64,000 nt of DNA, from assembly GCF_001954195.1 (NCBI RefSeq), contig NZ_MBES01000078.1, forward strand, positions 161,875 through 225,874, given 5' to 3'. Under the pieces are notes generated by a model. That model saw only the letters and a list, made by a program, of their open reading frames with translations. It searched no databases and was not told the origin of the DNA. The stretch is from Mycobacterium sp. IS-1264 (GTDB taxonomy: Bacteria; Actinomycetota; Actinomycetes; Mycobacteriales; Mycobacteriaceae). Below, one piece after another: positions 56,768 to 64,000 of this stretch. Every line of letters begins with the position of its first letter. The first letter of the stretch is position 1. A program made the translations under genes and the position numbers.

Positions 56768-57538
56768 TTGTTGGAGCTTTTACTGCTGACCTCGGAGCTG
56801 CATCCCGACCCGGTCCTGCCGTCGTTGTCGCTGCTGCCGCATACCGTCCGGACGGCGCCGCCAGAACCGTCTTCGTTGTTGGAGGCCGGAACCGCGGACG
56901 CCGTGCTCGTCGACGCGCGCACGGACCTGTCGTCGGCGCGCGGCCTGTGCCGTTTGCTGAGCACGGCCGGCCGGTCGGTCCCGGTCCTGGCGGTCGTCAG
57001 CGAGGGCGGCCTGGTGGCGGTCAGCGCCGACTGGGGTTTGGACGAAATCCTGCTGCCCAGCACCGGGCCGGCCGAGATCGACGCCAGGCTGCGGCTGGTC
57101 ATCGGCCGCCGCGGCGGGCTGGCCGACCAGGAAAGCGCGGGCAAGGTCAGCCTGGGCGAGCTGGTGATCGACGAGGGCACCTACACCGCGCGATTGCGCG
57201 GGCGTCCGCTTGATCTCACCTACAAGGAATTCGAGCTGTTGAAGTACCTGGCCCAGCATGCCGGCCGGGTGTTCACCCGTGCGCAACTGCTGCACGAGGT
57301 GTGGGGCTATGACTTCTTCGGCGGCACCCGGACCGTCGATGTGCACGTGCGGCGACTGCGGGCCAAACTCGGCCCCGAGTATGAGGCGTTGATCGGCACG
57401 GTACGCAACGTGGGCTACAAGGCCGTCCGGCCGGCGCGCGGGCGGGCGCCCGTTGCCGAATCCGAGGAGACCGAAGAGGGCCAGCCCGACACAGACGGCC
57501 TGGGGAACCCGCTGGGCGACCGGCTACACACTCAGTGA
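56768..57538 (+). CDS. glnR: GlnR-type orphan response regulator
   Basis: A 256-residue OmpR/PhoB-type regulator. The receiver-like domain (residues about 1-115) lacks the full phosphorylation pocket, as in GlnR, and the winged-helix DNA-binding domain at about 140-230 is 'ELVIDEGTYTARLRGRPLDLTYKEFELLKYLAQHAGRVFTRAQLLHEVWGYDFFGGTRTVDVHVRRLRAKLG'. TTG at 56768 or 56771 is the start: GGAGGGG (56760-56765) is just upstream, and the sequence MLELLLLTSEL is the usual N-terminus. It activates nitrogen-assimilation genes. Its stop overlaps the mshD start (GTGA). Corresponds to Rv0818. Confidence 0.93.
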   Translation: MLELLLLTSELHPDPVLPSLSLLPHTVRTAPPEPSSLLEAGTADAVLVDARTDLSSARGLCRLLSTAGRSVPVLAVVSEGGLVAVSADWGLDEILLPSTGPAEIDARLRLVIGRRGGLADQESAGKVSLGELVIDEGTYTARLRGRPLDLTYKEFELLKYLAQHAGRVFTRAQLLHEVWGYDFFGGTRTVDVHVRRLRAKLGPEYEALIGTVRNVGYKAVRPARGRAPVAESEETEEGQPDTDGLGNPLGDRLHTQ

Positions 57539-58467
57539 CGTCGTCGGACCGCGAGCCCGAATGGCGCTCGGCGCTCACCCCCGAAGAGCAGCACGGCGTG
57601 CGCGAACTCGTCTCGGCGGCAACCGAATTCGACGGCGTCGCACCCGTCGGCGAACAGGTGCTGCGAGAACTCGGCCACGACCGCACCGACCACCTGCTGG
57701 TCGTCGGTTCGGACACCGCGCTCCTCGGCTACCTCAACCTCAGCCCGCCACGCGATGGCGGCGCGGGGATGGCCGAGCTGGTGGTGCATCCGCAGGCCCG
57801 CCGGCGCGGAATTGGCGCGGCGCTGGCACGCGCGGCCCTCGCCAAAACCGCAGGGCGCAACCAGTTTTGGGCGCACGGCACCCTCGAGCCCGCGCAGGCA
57901 GCGGCGTCGGCGTTGGGTTTGATCCCCGTCCGCGAACTCGTTCAGATGCGGCGCTCGCTGCGCGATGTCCCCGACACCGTGGCCCCCGTGGCGGGGGTCA
58001 AGGTGCGCACGTACGCGGGCGTCGGCGACGACGCCGAGTTGCTGCGGGTCAACAACGCCGCGTTCGTCGGACATCCCGAGCAAGGTGGCTGGACCGAAGT
58101 CGAGTTGGCGGAGCGGCGCAGCGAACCATGGTTCGACCCGTCGGGGCTGTTCCTGGCGTTCGCCGACGCCGCGAGTGAGCACGCGGGCAGGCTGCTGGGC
58201 TTCCACTGGACAAAAGTGCACCTCGATCAGCCGGGCCTGGGCGAGGTGTACGTCCTGGGTGTCGACCCATCCGCGCAGGGCCGCGGCCTGGGGCAGCTGT
58301 TGACGGCCATCGGCATCGAATCGCTGGCGCGGCGGCTCGCCGACTCGGCCGAACCGACGGTGATGCTGTACGTGGAGTCCGACAACGTCGCGGCCGTGCG
58401 GACCTACGAGCGCTCGGGTTTCACCACCTACAGTGTCGACACTGCCTACGCGTCGCGCGCCGGCTGA
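57535..58467 (+). CDS. mshD: Mycothiol synthase
   Basis: A 310-residue protein with two GNAT acetyltransferase domains. It adds an acetyl group to Cys-GlcN-Ins to complete mycothiol, the main thiol of actinobacteria. The N-terminal GNAT has 'MAELVVHPQARRRGIGAALARAAL' (acetyl-CoA loop, about residue 85-105), the catalytic C-terminal GNAT has 'GEVYVLGVDPSAQGRGLGQLLTAIGI' (about 240-265) and ends 'LYVESDNVAAVRTYERSGFTTYSVDTAYA'. GTG start overlaps the glnR stop, so mshD is coupled to a nitrogen regulator. Corresponds to Rv0819. Presence confirms an actinobacterial host. Confidence 0.95.
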   Translation: MTSSDREPEWRSALTPEEQHGVRELVSAATEFDGVAPVGEQVLRELGHDRTDHLLVVGSDTALLGYLNLSPPRDGGAGMAELVVHPQARRRGIGAALARAALAKTAGRNQFWAHGTLEPAQAAASALGLIPVRELVQMRRSLRDVPDTVAPVAGVKVRTYAGVGDDAELLRVNNAAFVGHPEQGGWTEVELAERRSEPWFDPSGLFLAFADAASEHAGRLLGFHWTKVHLDQPGLGEVYVLGVDPSAQGRGLGQLLTAIGIESLARRLADSAEPTVMLYVESDNVAAVRTYERSGFTTYSVDTAYASRAG

Positions 58468-58504
58468 CCGGAGGCGCAGGTACACGCCGCGCCGGCCGCG
58501 GACT

Positions 58505-58521
58505 ATTCACTGCACGTTCAC
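58505..58521 (+). promoter_or_regulatory. Candidate PHO-box (direct repeats ATTCAC / GTTCAC, 11-bp period)
   Basis: ATTCAC (58505-58510) and GTTCAC (58516-58521) are direct repeats spaced by exactly 11 bp, the period and core of actinobacterial PhoP/RegX3 sites (GTTCACC repeats). It lies 120 bp upstream of the pstS start, the right place for phosphate-starvation induction. Confidence 0.45.
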
Positions 58522-58640
58522 ATGCTCGCCACTCGTATGGGTGCCCGCGACGCATACTTTCGCGGTGACTTGGCAAACTTCCTTTGGGGGAGTGGCCGCC
58601 GGCGCCACAAGCATCCGCGATGCGCGAGGAAGCGAGATCC

Positions 58641-59759
58641 GTGAGGCTCGACAGGGTGGGGAGGGCGCTGGCGGCCGCGATGTTGGCGGTGCTGGTCGGT
58701 GGCGGGGCCCTGGCGGGGTGTGGCAGCGACGGCAATCGGGGCGCCTCGGCGGCCACCCCGGGATCGGCCGGCGCGGCGGGGTGTGCCGGCAAGGACGGAC
58801 TGACCGCGGAAGGCTCGACCGCTCAGGAGCACGCGATGGAGTTGTTCAGCCAGGTGTGGGGCCGGTCCTGCCCCGGCAAGCGGGTGGCCTACAACCCGAG
58901 CGGCTCGGGCGCGGGCCGGGATCAGTTCATCGCCGGACATGTCGACTTCGCCGGAGCCGATTCCCCGTTGGTAGCCGATCAAATCGGTCCGGCGGCCAAA
59001 CGCTGCGCCGGAAACCCGGCGTGGGATCTGCCGTTGGTTTTCGGGCCTGTTGCGCTGGTCTACAACCTGCCGGGAGTCGGCGGGCTGGTCCTCAGTAGCG
59101 ACGCGCTGGCGAGAATCTTCAGCGGCAGGATTTCGGCGTGGAACGACCCGATACTCGCTGCGCTCAATCCGGGCGTGGCCCTGCCGGACACCAAGATCAC
59201 GCCGATCTATCGGTCGGATTCGTCGGGAACCACCGACAACGTGCAGAAGTATCTGACGGCGGCCGCGCCGCAGAGCTGGACCAGGGGCGTCGGCACCGAC
59301 TTCCAGGGCGGTGTCGGCAGAGGCGCCACGAAGTCGGATGGCGTCACTCAGGCGGTCCTGGCCACGCCGGGCGCCATCGGATACGTCGAGAAGGGGTTCG
59401 CCGATCAGGCCCACCTGCCGTACGCCCGGATCGACACCGGCAACGGCGTGGTTGCGCTGAGCGCCGACACGGCACGCAACGCGACCAACGCGGCCCGCTT
59501 CGTGACCGACGGCAACGACCTGGTGCTGGACCTGAACCCGATGTACGACGCCAAAGACCCGCACGCCTACCCGCTCGAGCTGGCCAGCTACGAAATCGTG
59601 TGCTCGAAAGGCTACGATCCCGACACCGCGCGGGCGATCAAGTCGTTCCTCACCGTGGCCGCCAAGGACGGTCAGGCCGGGCTCTCGGCGGCCGGCTATG
59701 TTCCGCTGCCCGATAATGTCAAGGAGCGATTGGTCGCCGCGATCGACGCACTGCAGTAG
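58641..59759 (+). CDS. pstS: Phosphate-binding lipoprotein PstS
   Basis: A 372-residue periplasmic phosphate receptor. The signal peptide ends in the lipobox L-A-G-C (cysteine about residue 27), and the binding protein domain has 'AEGSTAQEHAMELFSQVW', 'PSGSGAGRDQFIAGHVDFAGADSPL' and 'YRSDSSGTTDNVQKYL', where the serine/threonine/glycine turns bind phosphate. GTG at 58641 was chosen because GAGGAAG (58626-58632) sits at suitable spacing and the lipobox comes at the usual distance. It is normally followed by pstC, pstA and phoT; here pstC and pstA are lost. Confidence 0.94.
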   Translation: MRLDRVGRALAAAMLAVLVGGGALAGCGSDGNRGASAATPGSAGAAGCAGKDGLTAEGSTAQEHAMELFSQVWGRSCPGKRVAYNPSGSGAGRDQFIAGHVDFAGADSPLVADQIGPAAKRCAGNPAWDLPLVFGPVALVYNLPGVGGLVLSSDALARIFSGRISAWNDPILAALNPGVALPDTKITPIYRSDSSGTTDNVQKYLTAAAPQSWTRGVGTDFQGGVGRGATKSDGVTQAVLATPGAIGYVEKGFADQAHLPYARIDTGNGVVALSADTARNATNAARFVTDGNDLVLDLNPMYDAKDPHAYPLELASYEIVCSKGYDPDTARAIKSFLTVAAKDGQAGLSAAGYVPLPDNVKERLVAAIDALQ

Positions 59760-59778
59760 CCATGGGCTTAAGGAGCGA

Positions 59779-59797
59779 ACTGTGACGGGATCACAGT
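59779..59797 (+). promoter_or_regulatory. Inverted repeat ACTGTGA-N5-TCACAGT at the pstS/pstC junction
   Basis: Perfect 7-bp arms flank a 5-bp centre, just after pstS and overlapping the start of the pstC remnant. It could be an RNA hairpin limiting read-through or a protein site. CRP-type sites need N6, so it does not match that class. Confidence 0.4.
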
Positions 59798-59907
59798 GAC
59801 AGAAACCCACCCGGCGGGTTCGGGTGTGGTTGCCGCCGCGCCCTTTCCGGAGTCACTCGTCGGCCCAGTTGTGGGGTGCCGCGTTAACCCTCATTCTGAT
59901 GATCGCG
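59796..59907 (+). pseudogene. Deletion scar of pstC and pstA (N-terminal and C-terminal remnants)
   Basis: Between pstS and phoT there is no space for the two permease genes. GTG at 59796 starts a frame MTETHPAGSGVVAAAPFPE, the kind of unstructured N-terminus PstC has. From 59857 the sequence in another frame reads S-S-A-Q-L-W-G-A-A-L-T-L-I-L-M-I-A, which matches the last transmembrane helix of PstA (A-W-G-A-A-L-T-L). The two pieces are in different frames, so about 1.7 kb of pstC-pstA was deleted and the remnant decayed. The pstC-frame ends at TAG 59934-59936, overlapping the phoT GTG. Confidence 0.72.
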
Positions 59908-59935
59908 GATATCGGGCCGTGGGCAGGAGTAGTTA

Positions 59936-60712
59936 GTGGCCAAGCGATTGGACCTGAAAGACGTCAACATCTACTACGGGATTTTTCACGCGGTCTCGGA
60001 CGTGTCGTTGTCGATCCTGCCCCGCAGCGTCACCGCCTTCATCGGGCCGTCCGGCTGCGGCAAGACCACCGTGCTGCGCACGCTCAACCGGATGCACGAG
60101 GTGATCCCCGGCGCCCGGGTCGAGGGCAGCGTGTTGCTCGACGACGAAAACATCTATGCCGCCAATATCGACCCGGTGGGAGTTCGCCGCGCGATCGGGA
60201 TGGTGTTCCAGCGGCCAAACCCATTCCCCGCCATGTCGATTCGGGACAACGTGGTCGCCGGCCTGAAGCTACAGGGCGTACGCAATCGCAAGCTGCTCGA
60301 CGAGACCGCCGAGTACTCACTGCGCGGCGCGAACCTGTGGGACGAGGTCAAGGACCGGATGGACAGGCCGGGCGGCGGGTTGTCTGGTGGCCAGCAGCAG
60401 CGCTTGTGCATCGCGCGCGCCATCGCCGTCCAACCCGACGTGTTGCTGATGGATGAGCCGTGCTCCTCGCTGGACCCGATCTCGACGATGGCCATCGAAG
60501 ACCTGATCAGTGAGTTGAAGCAGGACTACACCATCGTCATCGTCACGCACAACATGCAGCAGGCCGCCCGGGTAAGCGATCAGACGGCGTTTTTCAACTT
60601 GGAAGCCGTAGGAAAGCCCGGCCGGCTGATCGAGATCGACGACACCGAGAAGATCTTCTCCAACCCCACTCAGAAAGCCACCGAGGACTACATCTCCGGC
60701 CGCTTCGGCTGA
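59936..60712 (+). CDS. phoT: Phosphate ABC transporter ATP-binding protein
   Basis: A 258-residue ABC ATPase of the PstB type. Walker A is G-P-S-G-C-G-K-T (about residues 38-45), the signature L-S-G-G-Q-Q-Q-R near residue 150, Walker B L-L-M-D-E-P near 172 and the H-loop 'IVTHNMQQAARVSD' near 205. GTG start, with AGGAG 6 nt upstream in the pstA remnant. Its permease partners pstC and pstA are missing here, so it must work with permeases encoded elsewhere, as for M. tuberculosis phoT. Overlaps phoY2 by 25 bp at the 3' end. Confidence 0.95.
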   Translation: MAKRLDLKDVNIYYGIFHAVSDVSLSILPRSVTAFIGPSGCGKTTVLRTLNRMHEVIPGARVEGSVLLDDENIYAANIDPVGVRRAIGMVFQRPNPFPAMSIRDNVVAGLKLQGVRNRKLLDETAEYSLRGANLWDEVKDRMDRPGGGLSGGQQQRLCIARAIAVQPDVLLMDEPCSSLDPISTMAIEDLISELKQDYTIVIVTHNMQQAARVSDQTAFFNLEAVGKPGRLIEIDDTEKIFSNPTQKATEDYISGRFG

Positions 60713-61377
60713 TGCCCGGCGGACGCCGCATCGTCCTCGGGGAATCTGCCGGTCGCCTGGAAAATGACGCGCCTGGCCACTTCGACCGCGTGGTCGGCGA
60801 AGCGCTCGTAGAACCGGCCCAGCAACGTCACGTCGACGGCGGCGGCCACGCCGTACTTCCATTCCCGGTCCATCAGCACCGAGAACAGGTGGCGGTGCAG
60901 GTCGTCCATGGCGTCGTCTTCTTCGCGGATCCGGGCCGCCTTCTCGGGATCGCGGGACAAAACCACCTCTTGCGCGCTATTGCCCAATTCGACTGCGACT
61001 CTGCCCATCTCGGCGAAGTAGCCATTGACCTCTTCGGGCAGGGCGTGCTGGGGGTGACGCCGACGGGTGATCTTGGCGACGTGTAAGGCCAGCGCGCCCA
61101 TCCGGTCGATGTCGGCCACCATCTGAATCGCGCTCACGATAGATCTCAGGTCACCGGCGACTGGAGCCTGCAACGCCAGCAGCACGAAGGCGCTTTCCTC
61201 GGCATGTGCGCTCAGCCTGGCGATCTTTTCGTGGTCGGAGATCACCTGCTCGGCCAGCACCAGGTCGGCCTGCAGCAGGGCTTGCGTGGCCCGCTCCATG
61301 GCGATCCCGGCCAGCCCGCACATCTCGCCGAGCCGCTCGGACAATTCCGCGAGCTGCTCATGGTAGGCGGTCCGCAT
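60688..61377 (-). CDS. phoY2: PhoU-family phosphate signalling protein
   Basis: A 229-residue all-helical protein with two PhoU three-helix bundles. The metal/phosphate-binding motif regions are 'ISDHEKIARLSAHAEESAFVLLALQAPVAGDLR' and 'REEDDAMDDLHRHLFSVL' with 'VTLLGRFYERFADHAVEVARRVIFQATG'. Family knowledge: PhoU/PhoY proteins keep the SenX3-RegX3 phosphate response off when phosphate is plentiful and in mycobacteria also influence persistence. It is antisense to phoT over 25 bp. About 16 residues longer at the C-terminus than the M. tuberculosis protein as I recall it. Confidence 0.93.
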   Translation of the reverse strand: MRTAYHEQLAELSERLGEMCGLAGIAMERATQALLQADLVLAEQVISDHEKIARLSAHAEESAFVLLALQAPVAGDLRSIVSAIQMVADIDRMGALALHVAKITRRRHPQHALPEEVNGYFAEMGRVAVELGNSAQEVVLSRDPEKAARIREEDDAMDDLHRHLFSVLMDREWKYGVAAAVDVTLLGRFYERFADHAVEVARRVIFQATGRFPEDDAASAGHQPKRPEM

Positions 61378-61430
61378 GTCCTCAAGCCTACGTTCTCGAG
61401 GGCAAGGCGGTCGACCGACGCGAGAAACGG

Positions 61431-63485
61431 TTAACCGCAGGTGGTGTCGGCGGCGTTGGTGACGCTCAGGTCGTCGGGCAGCTTGGTCGGTGCGCTTCCG
61501 GAACCACGCTCTATCTGCATGCTGATCGGCGAACCGCTCGGTGCCGGAGTGCTCACCGAGTTGAAGTCGGGGCCGAGCACCACCTGGACGACCTGCCCGT
61601 AGCCGGAGACCCGCTGCACCTTTGCGTTGGCGAACGACGACGCCACCGCGGCCGCGGCCTGTTCGTTGCCGGGCGAGAACAACACCGTCGTCGCGTTCAC
61701 CGAACTCGGGTAGTCATCAGGCGTCATCACATTGAAACCGTCCCGCTTGAGCTGTGTGGTGGCGGTCGCGGCGAGACCGGTTCGCGCGGTCGCATTGGAT
61801 ACCCGCACCGTGACGTCTTGCGGGGAGGCCGTCGTGACCTGCTGGCGTTGCGCTTCCGGAGCGGCGCTCGGAGGTGTCGTCTTCTTGGTGGTGGGCGCGG
61901 TGGTCGGACCCGAGGCTTGGGAAGTCCCCAAATTCCTTGCGTTCTGGTCGTTTTCCTCCGGCAGCGGATCGTCGTTGATGATCGCATCGAAAAGCGCCCG
62001 CATATCCGCCATGCGTGGCGGCTCGTCGCCGTTCTGGTCGGTGACGCCGGTCGGAACGGTGACAAACGTCATGTGTCCGGCCGCCATGCCCTGCAGCGAC
62101 TGACCGAGCTGGACCATGTCTTTGGTCTGGACGTTGTCGACGTAGGTGTCGCCGATCACCAAGTTGACGACGTTGTTGAGCTTGTTGAGATCGAGCAACG
62201 TGTCCTCGGAGATCAACGCACGCAGCAGCGACGACAAGAACAACTGCTGGCGCTTGATCCGGCCGTAGTCACCGTTGGTCTCGGTGGTGACCTGGCGGGC
62301 ACGCACATAGTTCAAAGCGGTTGGGCCGTCGAGGACTTGACGGCCAGCATGGTCCAAGACCGTGCCCAGTTCGTAGTCGTGCAACGGCGTGGTGGAGCAC
62401 ACCTCGACACCGCCCAGGGCATCGACCATCCTCGCGAAACCGGAAAAGTCGACGGCGATGAAACGGTTGATGTTCAAGCCGGACAGCTTCTGAATTTCCT
62501 TCACCAGACACTTGGGACCGCCGAAGGCGAACGCCGAGTTCAGCTTCGTCTCGGTGTAGATCATCTTGGGACCCCACGTCTTGGTCTTCGCGTCGAAGAG
62601 GGGTCCGTACTTGGCCGTGTTGGGATTCCAGGCCTCACATTGCATCGGGGTGATCGCGAGGTCGCGGGGGAACGACACCGCAACGACGCGTTTGCGGTTC
62701 GCCGGGATGTTGACCAGCATCACCGTGTCCGACCGTGTTCCGTCCGCGGCGTCGGTGTCGCCGGCGCCCATGTTGGCGTTGTCCCCGGCGCGCGAGTCAA
62801 CCCCGACGATCAAGAAGTTTTCGTCGCCGTACTGTCCACCGGGGTCGCGAATGTCGCCCGAGTCCGGGTCGAGCGCGTTGATCGTGTTGAGGCGGCTGTT
62901 TTTCGACGTACTCCACTGCCACGCCCCGCCGGTCAGAACTAGCGCAAGCACGGCGAACAGGGCCGTCAGTGAGCGCCCGGCGAGCAGCAGCGGCCGCCGC
63001 CGCGATTTGGGTTTTCGTAGCGGCCCTTCGGCGGTGTCGCCGGGCTCATCGACTGGCGGGTCGAAGGTGTCATCGAGGTCGGCGAGCTCGGACACGACGT
63101 CCAGCGAGTATGCCGGGGTGTCGATGACCTGGGTGTCCTGCAACGCGTTGGGTATTTCCGGCTCGGCGGCATCCGGGGCGAAGTGGTGGTGGCTGGGCCG
63201 CCTGACGGCGGACCCACCCACTTTGGCGATCAGGTCGGCAACGGTGACTCCGCCGGAGGTGTGGCAGCCGGCAGGCTCGTCGTCACTGGCTTCGGGCTCG
63301 ACGGGGGGCTCGATAACGGGCCGCGCGGGCTCCATGAGGGACGGCTCGGGCTGCCATCGGTGGACGCCTTCATTGAGCTCTGGCTCGGAGAACCGCTCCC
63401 ACGGCGCGGGACGAAGCGTCGGTGGTGCGCCGGCGCTGGAGGCACGCCGACGGCCGGGAGTGGCGTCGTACTCGCCGTCACCCAT
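61431..63485 (-). CDS. LytR-CpsA-Psr (LCP) family cell-wall ligase
   Basis: A 684-residue protein. About 165 cytosolic residues, rich in charged and proline residues, precede one transmembrane helix ('RSLTALFAVLALVLTGGAWQWSTSKN', about 165-190). The extracellular LCP domain follows (about 215-400) with 'IVGVDSRAGDNANMGAGDTDAADGTRSDTVMLVNIPANRKRVVAVSFPRDLAI', 'NSAFAFGGPKCLVKEIQKLSGLNINRFIAVDFSGFARMVDALGGVEVCST' and the arginine cluster 'NYVRARQVTTETNGDYGRIKRQQLF'. A LytR_C domain ends the protein. LCP enzymes attach arabinogalactan to peptidoglycan. Length equals Rv0822c as I recall it. Confidence 0.94.
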   Translation of the reverse strand: MGDGEYDATPGRRRASSAGAPPTLRPAPWERFSEPELNEGVHRWQPEPSLMEPARPVIEPPVEPEASDDEPAGCHTSGGVTVADLIAKVGGSAVRRPSHHHFAPDAAEPEIPNALQDTQVIDTPAYSLDVVSELADLDDTFDPPVDEPGDTAEGPLRKPKSRRRPLLLAGRSLTALFAVLALVLTGGAWQWSTSKNSRLNTINALDPDSGDIRDPGGQYGDENFLIVGVDSRAGDNANMGAGDTDAADGTRSDTVMLVNIPANRKRVVAVSFPRDLAITPMQCEAWNPNTAKYGPLFDAKTKTWGPKMIYTETKLNSAFAFGGPKCLVKEIQKLSGLNINRFIAVDFSGFARMVDALGGVEVCSTTPLHDYELGTVLDHAGRQVLDGPTALNYVRARQVTTETNGDYGRIKRQQLFLSSLLRALISEDTLLDLNKLNNVVNLVIGDTYVDNVQTKDMVQLGQSLQGMAAGHMTFVTVPTGVTDQNGDEPPRMADMRALFDAIINDDPLPEENDQNARNLGTSQASGPTTAPTTKKTTPPSAAPEAQRQQVTTASPQDVTVRVSNATARTGLAATATTQLKRDGFNVMTPDDYPSSVNATTVLFSPGNEQAAAAVASSFANAKVQRVSGYGQVVQVVLGPDFNSVSTPAPSGSPISMQIERGSGSAPTKLPDDLSVTNAADTTCG

Positions 63486-63638
63486 GTCCTACCGGCCTCC
63501 GAATCCTTGATGCGGACGTCAGTGGTGTCCGTGTGCGCGCGTTAACCGGGTAACCCGATCCGCCGCAGAGCGCAATGCAACAAAGCCCACATCGTACTGA
63601 GTTATCCCGCGGGACGCGATTTCAGAGAGCGCGCGGGT

Positions 63639-64000
63639 TCAGCCGCCGGAGTGCATGACGTCCGCCCCGGCCGGCACGGTGCAGTCGTCGGGGTCGGTCA
63701 GCCACCCCTCGGGCAGGGCCACTCGGGCGGGCGAACCCTGCCGGCCCCGGGGTCCGGTCGCCGCGTCCGGGAAAGCAACGGTGCCGTCCAGCCGGTCCAG
63801 CAGGGAGTCGAGTTCGGTCAGCGTGCTGACCATCGCCAACGCGCGGCGCAATTCCGATCCGGCCGGAAAGCCGTGCAGGTACCAGGCGATGTGCTTGCGG
63901 ATGTCGCGCATGCCCTTGTCTTCGCCGAAGTGCGCGGCCAGCAGCTGCCCGTGCCGGCGGACGATGTCGGCGACCTCGCCCAGTGTGGGCGGGCCGGGCG
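63639..64000 (-). CDS. dusB: tRNA-dihydrouridine synthase, C-terminal part (5' end outside window)
   Basis: The frame is open from the window edge to the stop at 63639. It reads P-P-T-L-G-E-V-A-D-I-V-R-R-H-G-Q-L-L-A-A-H-F-G... then 'MRDIRKHIAWYLHGFPAGSELRRALAMVSTLTELDSLLDRLD', which is the C-terminal helical tRNA-binding domain of DusB enzymes (FMN-dependent uridine reductases). The catalytic FMN barrel lies outside the window. Corresponds to Rv0823c. In the 63486-63638 gap upstream of the LCP gene I see only GC-rich inverted segments (for example GTTAACCGGGTAAC near 63541), with no firm call. Confidence 0.9.
   Translation of the reverse strand, partial: PGPPTLGEVADIVRRHGQLLAAHFGEDKGMRDIRKHIAWYLHGFPAGSELRRALAMVSTLTELDSLLDRLDGTVAFPDAATGPRGRQGSPARVALPEGWLTDPDDCTVPAGADVMHSGG

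Noticed and set aside
59779..59797. CRP-binding site after pstS
   Set aside because: The spacing is N5, not N6, and the position is intercistronic, not at a promoter.
61206..62942. Plus-strand 578-codon frame opposite the LCP gene
   Set aside because: Shadow in high-GC sequence; V/G/R-rich with no recognisable motif, whereas the minus strand encodes a full LCP protein.

Overview
This window is a high-GC, densely packed stretch of a Mycobacterium chromosome. The organism is probably a slow-growing non-tuberculous species. The gene order follows, from memory, M. tuberculosis H37Rv Rv0769 to Rv0823c: SDR, 6PGDH-like, CMD, purD, ggt, esterase, TetR, DUF429, purB, cyp126, purC, oligopeptidase B, EmrB, FAD dehydrogenase, purSQ, encapsulin/DyP, pepC, purL, purF, purM, ygfZ, pabC, nitrobindin, sseC, cysA, thiX, lmeA, glnR, mshD, phoT, phoY2, LCP protein, dusB. 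Mycothiol synthase (mshD), LmeA, many GTG/TTG starts and many leaderless-looking promoters (TANNNT 6-8 nt before the start codon) support this. There are no rRNA or tRNA genes, insertion sequences, phage genes or CRISPR arrays that I can see.

Layout. 1-5.5 kb: an oxidoreductase operon, purD, a gamma-glutamyltransferase and an exported esterase. 5.5-24.7 kb: purB, purC and purSQ interleaved with cyp126, a TDT-type transporter, an intact oligopeptidase B, EmrB/DoxX, an HxlR/CMD pair, an FAD dehydrogenase and lipid acyltransferases. 24.8-38 kb: an accessory region with no counterpart I recall in M. tuberculosis. It holds a second P450, a five-gene operon (MDR oxidoreductase, DUF427, VOC, HAD, cupin), a TMEM175 channel, two tandem TetR genes, an alpha/beta hydrolase and a MOSC-reductase-ferredoxin fusion. 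Five copies of a 16-bp inverted repeat, TGGG-N8-CCCA, sit on these promoters. In four of them the last T of the -10 hexamer is, or directly abuts, the first T of the repeat. I read this as one previously undescribed TetR regulon. 38-42.6 kb: glycosyltransferase, encapsulin and DyP peroxidase (one coupled operon) opposite pepC. 43-52.3 kb: an XRE regulator, purL, SCP-like protein, purF, purM, DUF3073, ygfZ and pabC. 52.3-56.6 kb: a possible structured RNA, then the sulfur cluster nitrobindin, small membrane protein, sseC, cysA, DUF4395, thiX, lmeA. 56.7-64 kb: glnR-mshD, pstS, phoT, phoY2, an LCP protein and the 3' part of dusB.

How the parts work together. Eight purine-pathway genes lie in the window (purD, B, C, S, Q, L, F, M). 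They are dispersed, but purD, purB, purC, purL and purM all carry very similar leaderless promoters, and purF is preceded by a short leaderless ORF overlapping its start. The sulfur genes are preceded by a 22-codon leader ORF ending in a run of cysteines, the hallmark of cysteine-responsive attenuation. In the phosphate cluster pstS and phoT survive, but pstC and pstA are reduced to a scar of about 110 bp. The divergent ygfZ/pabC pair is controlled by a strikingly symmetric double palindrome. Gene functions rest on recognised motifs and family knowledge; operators, RNAs and regulons are inference from pattern and position.
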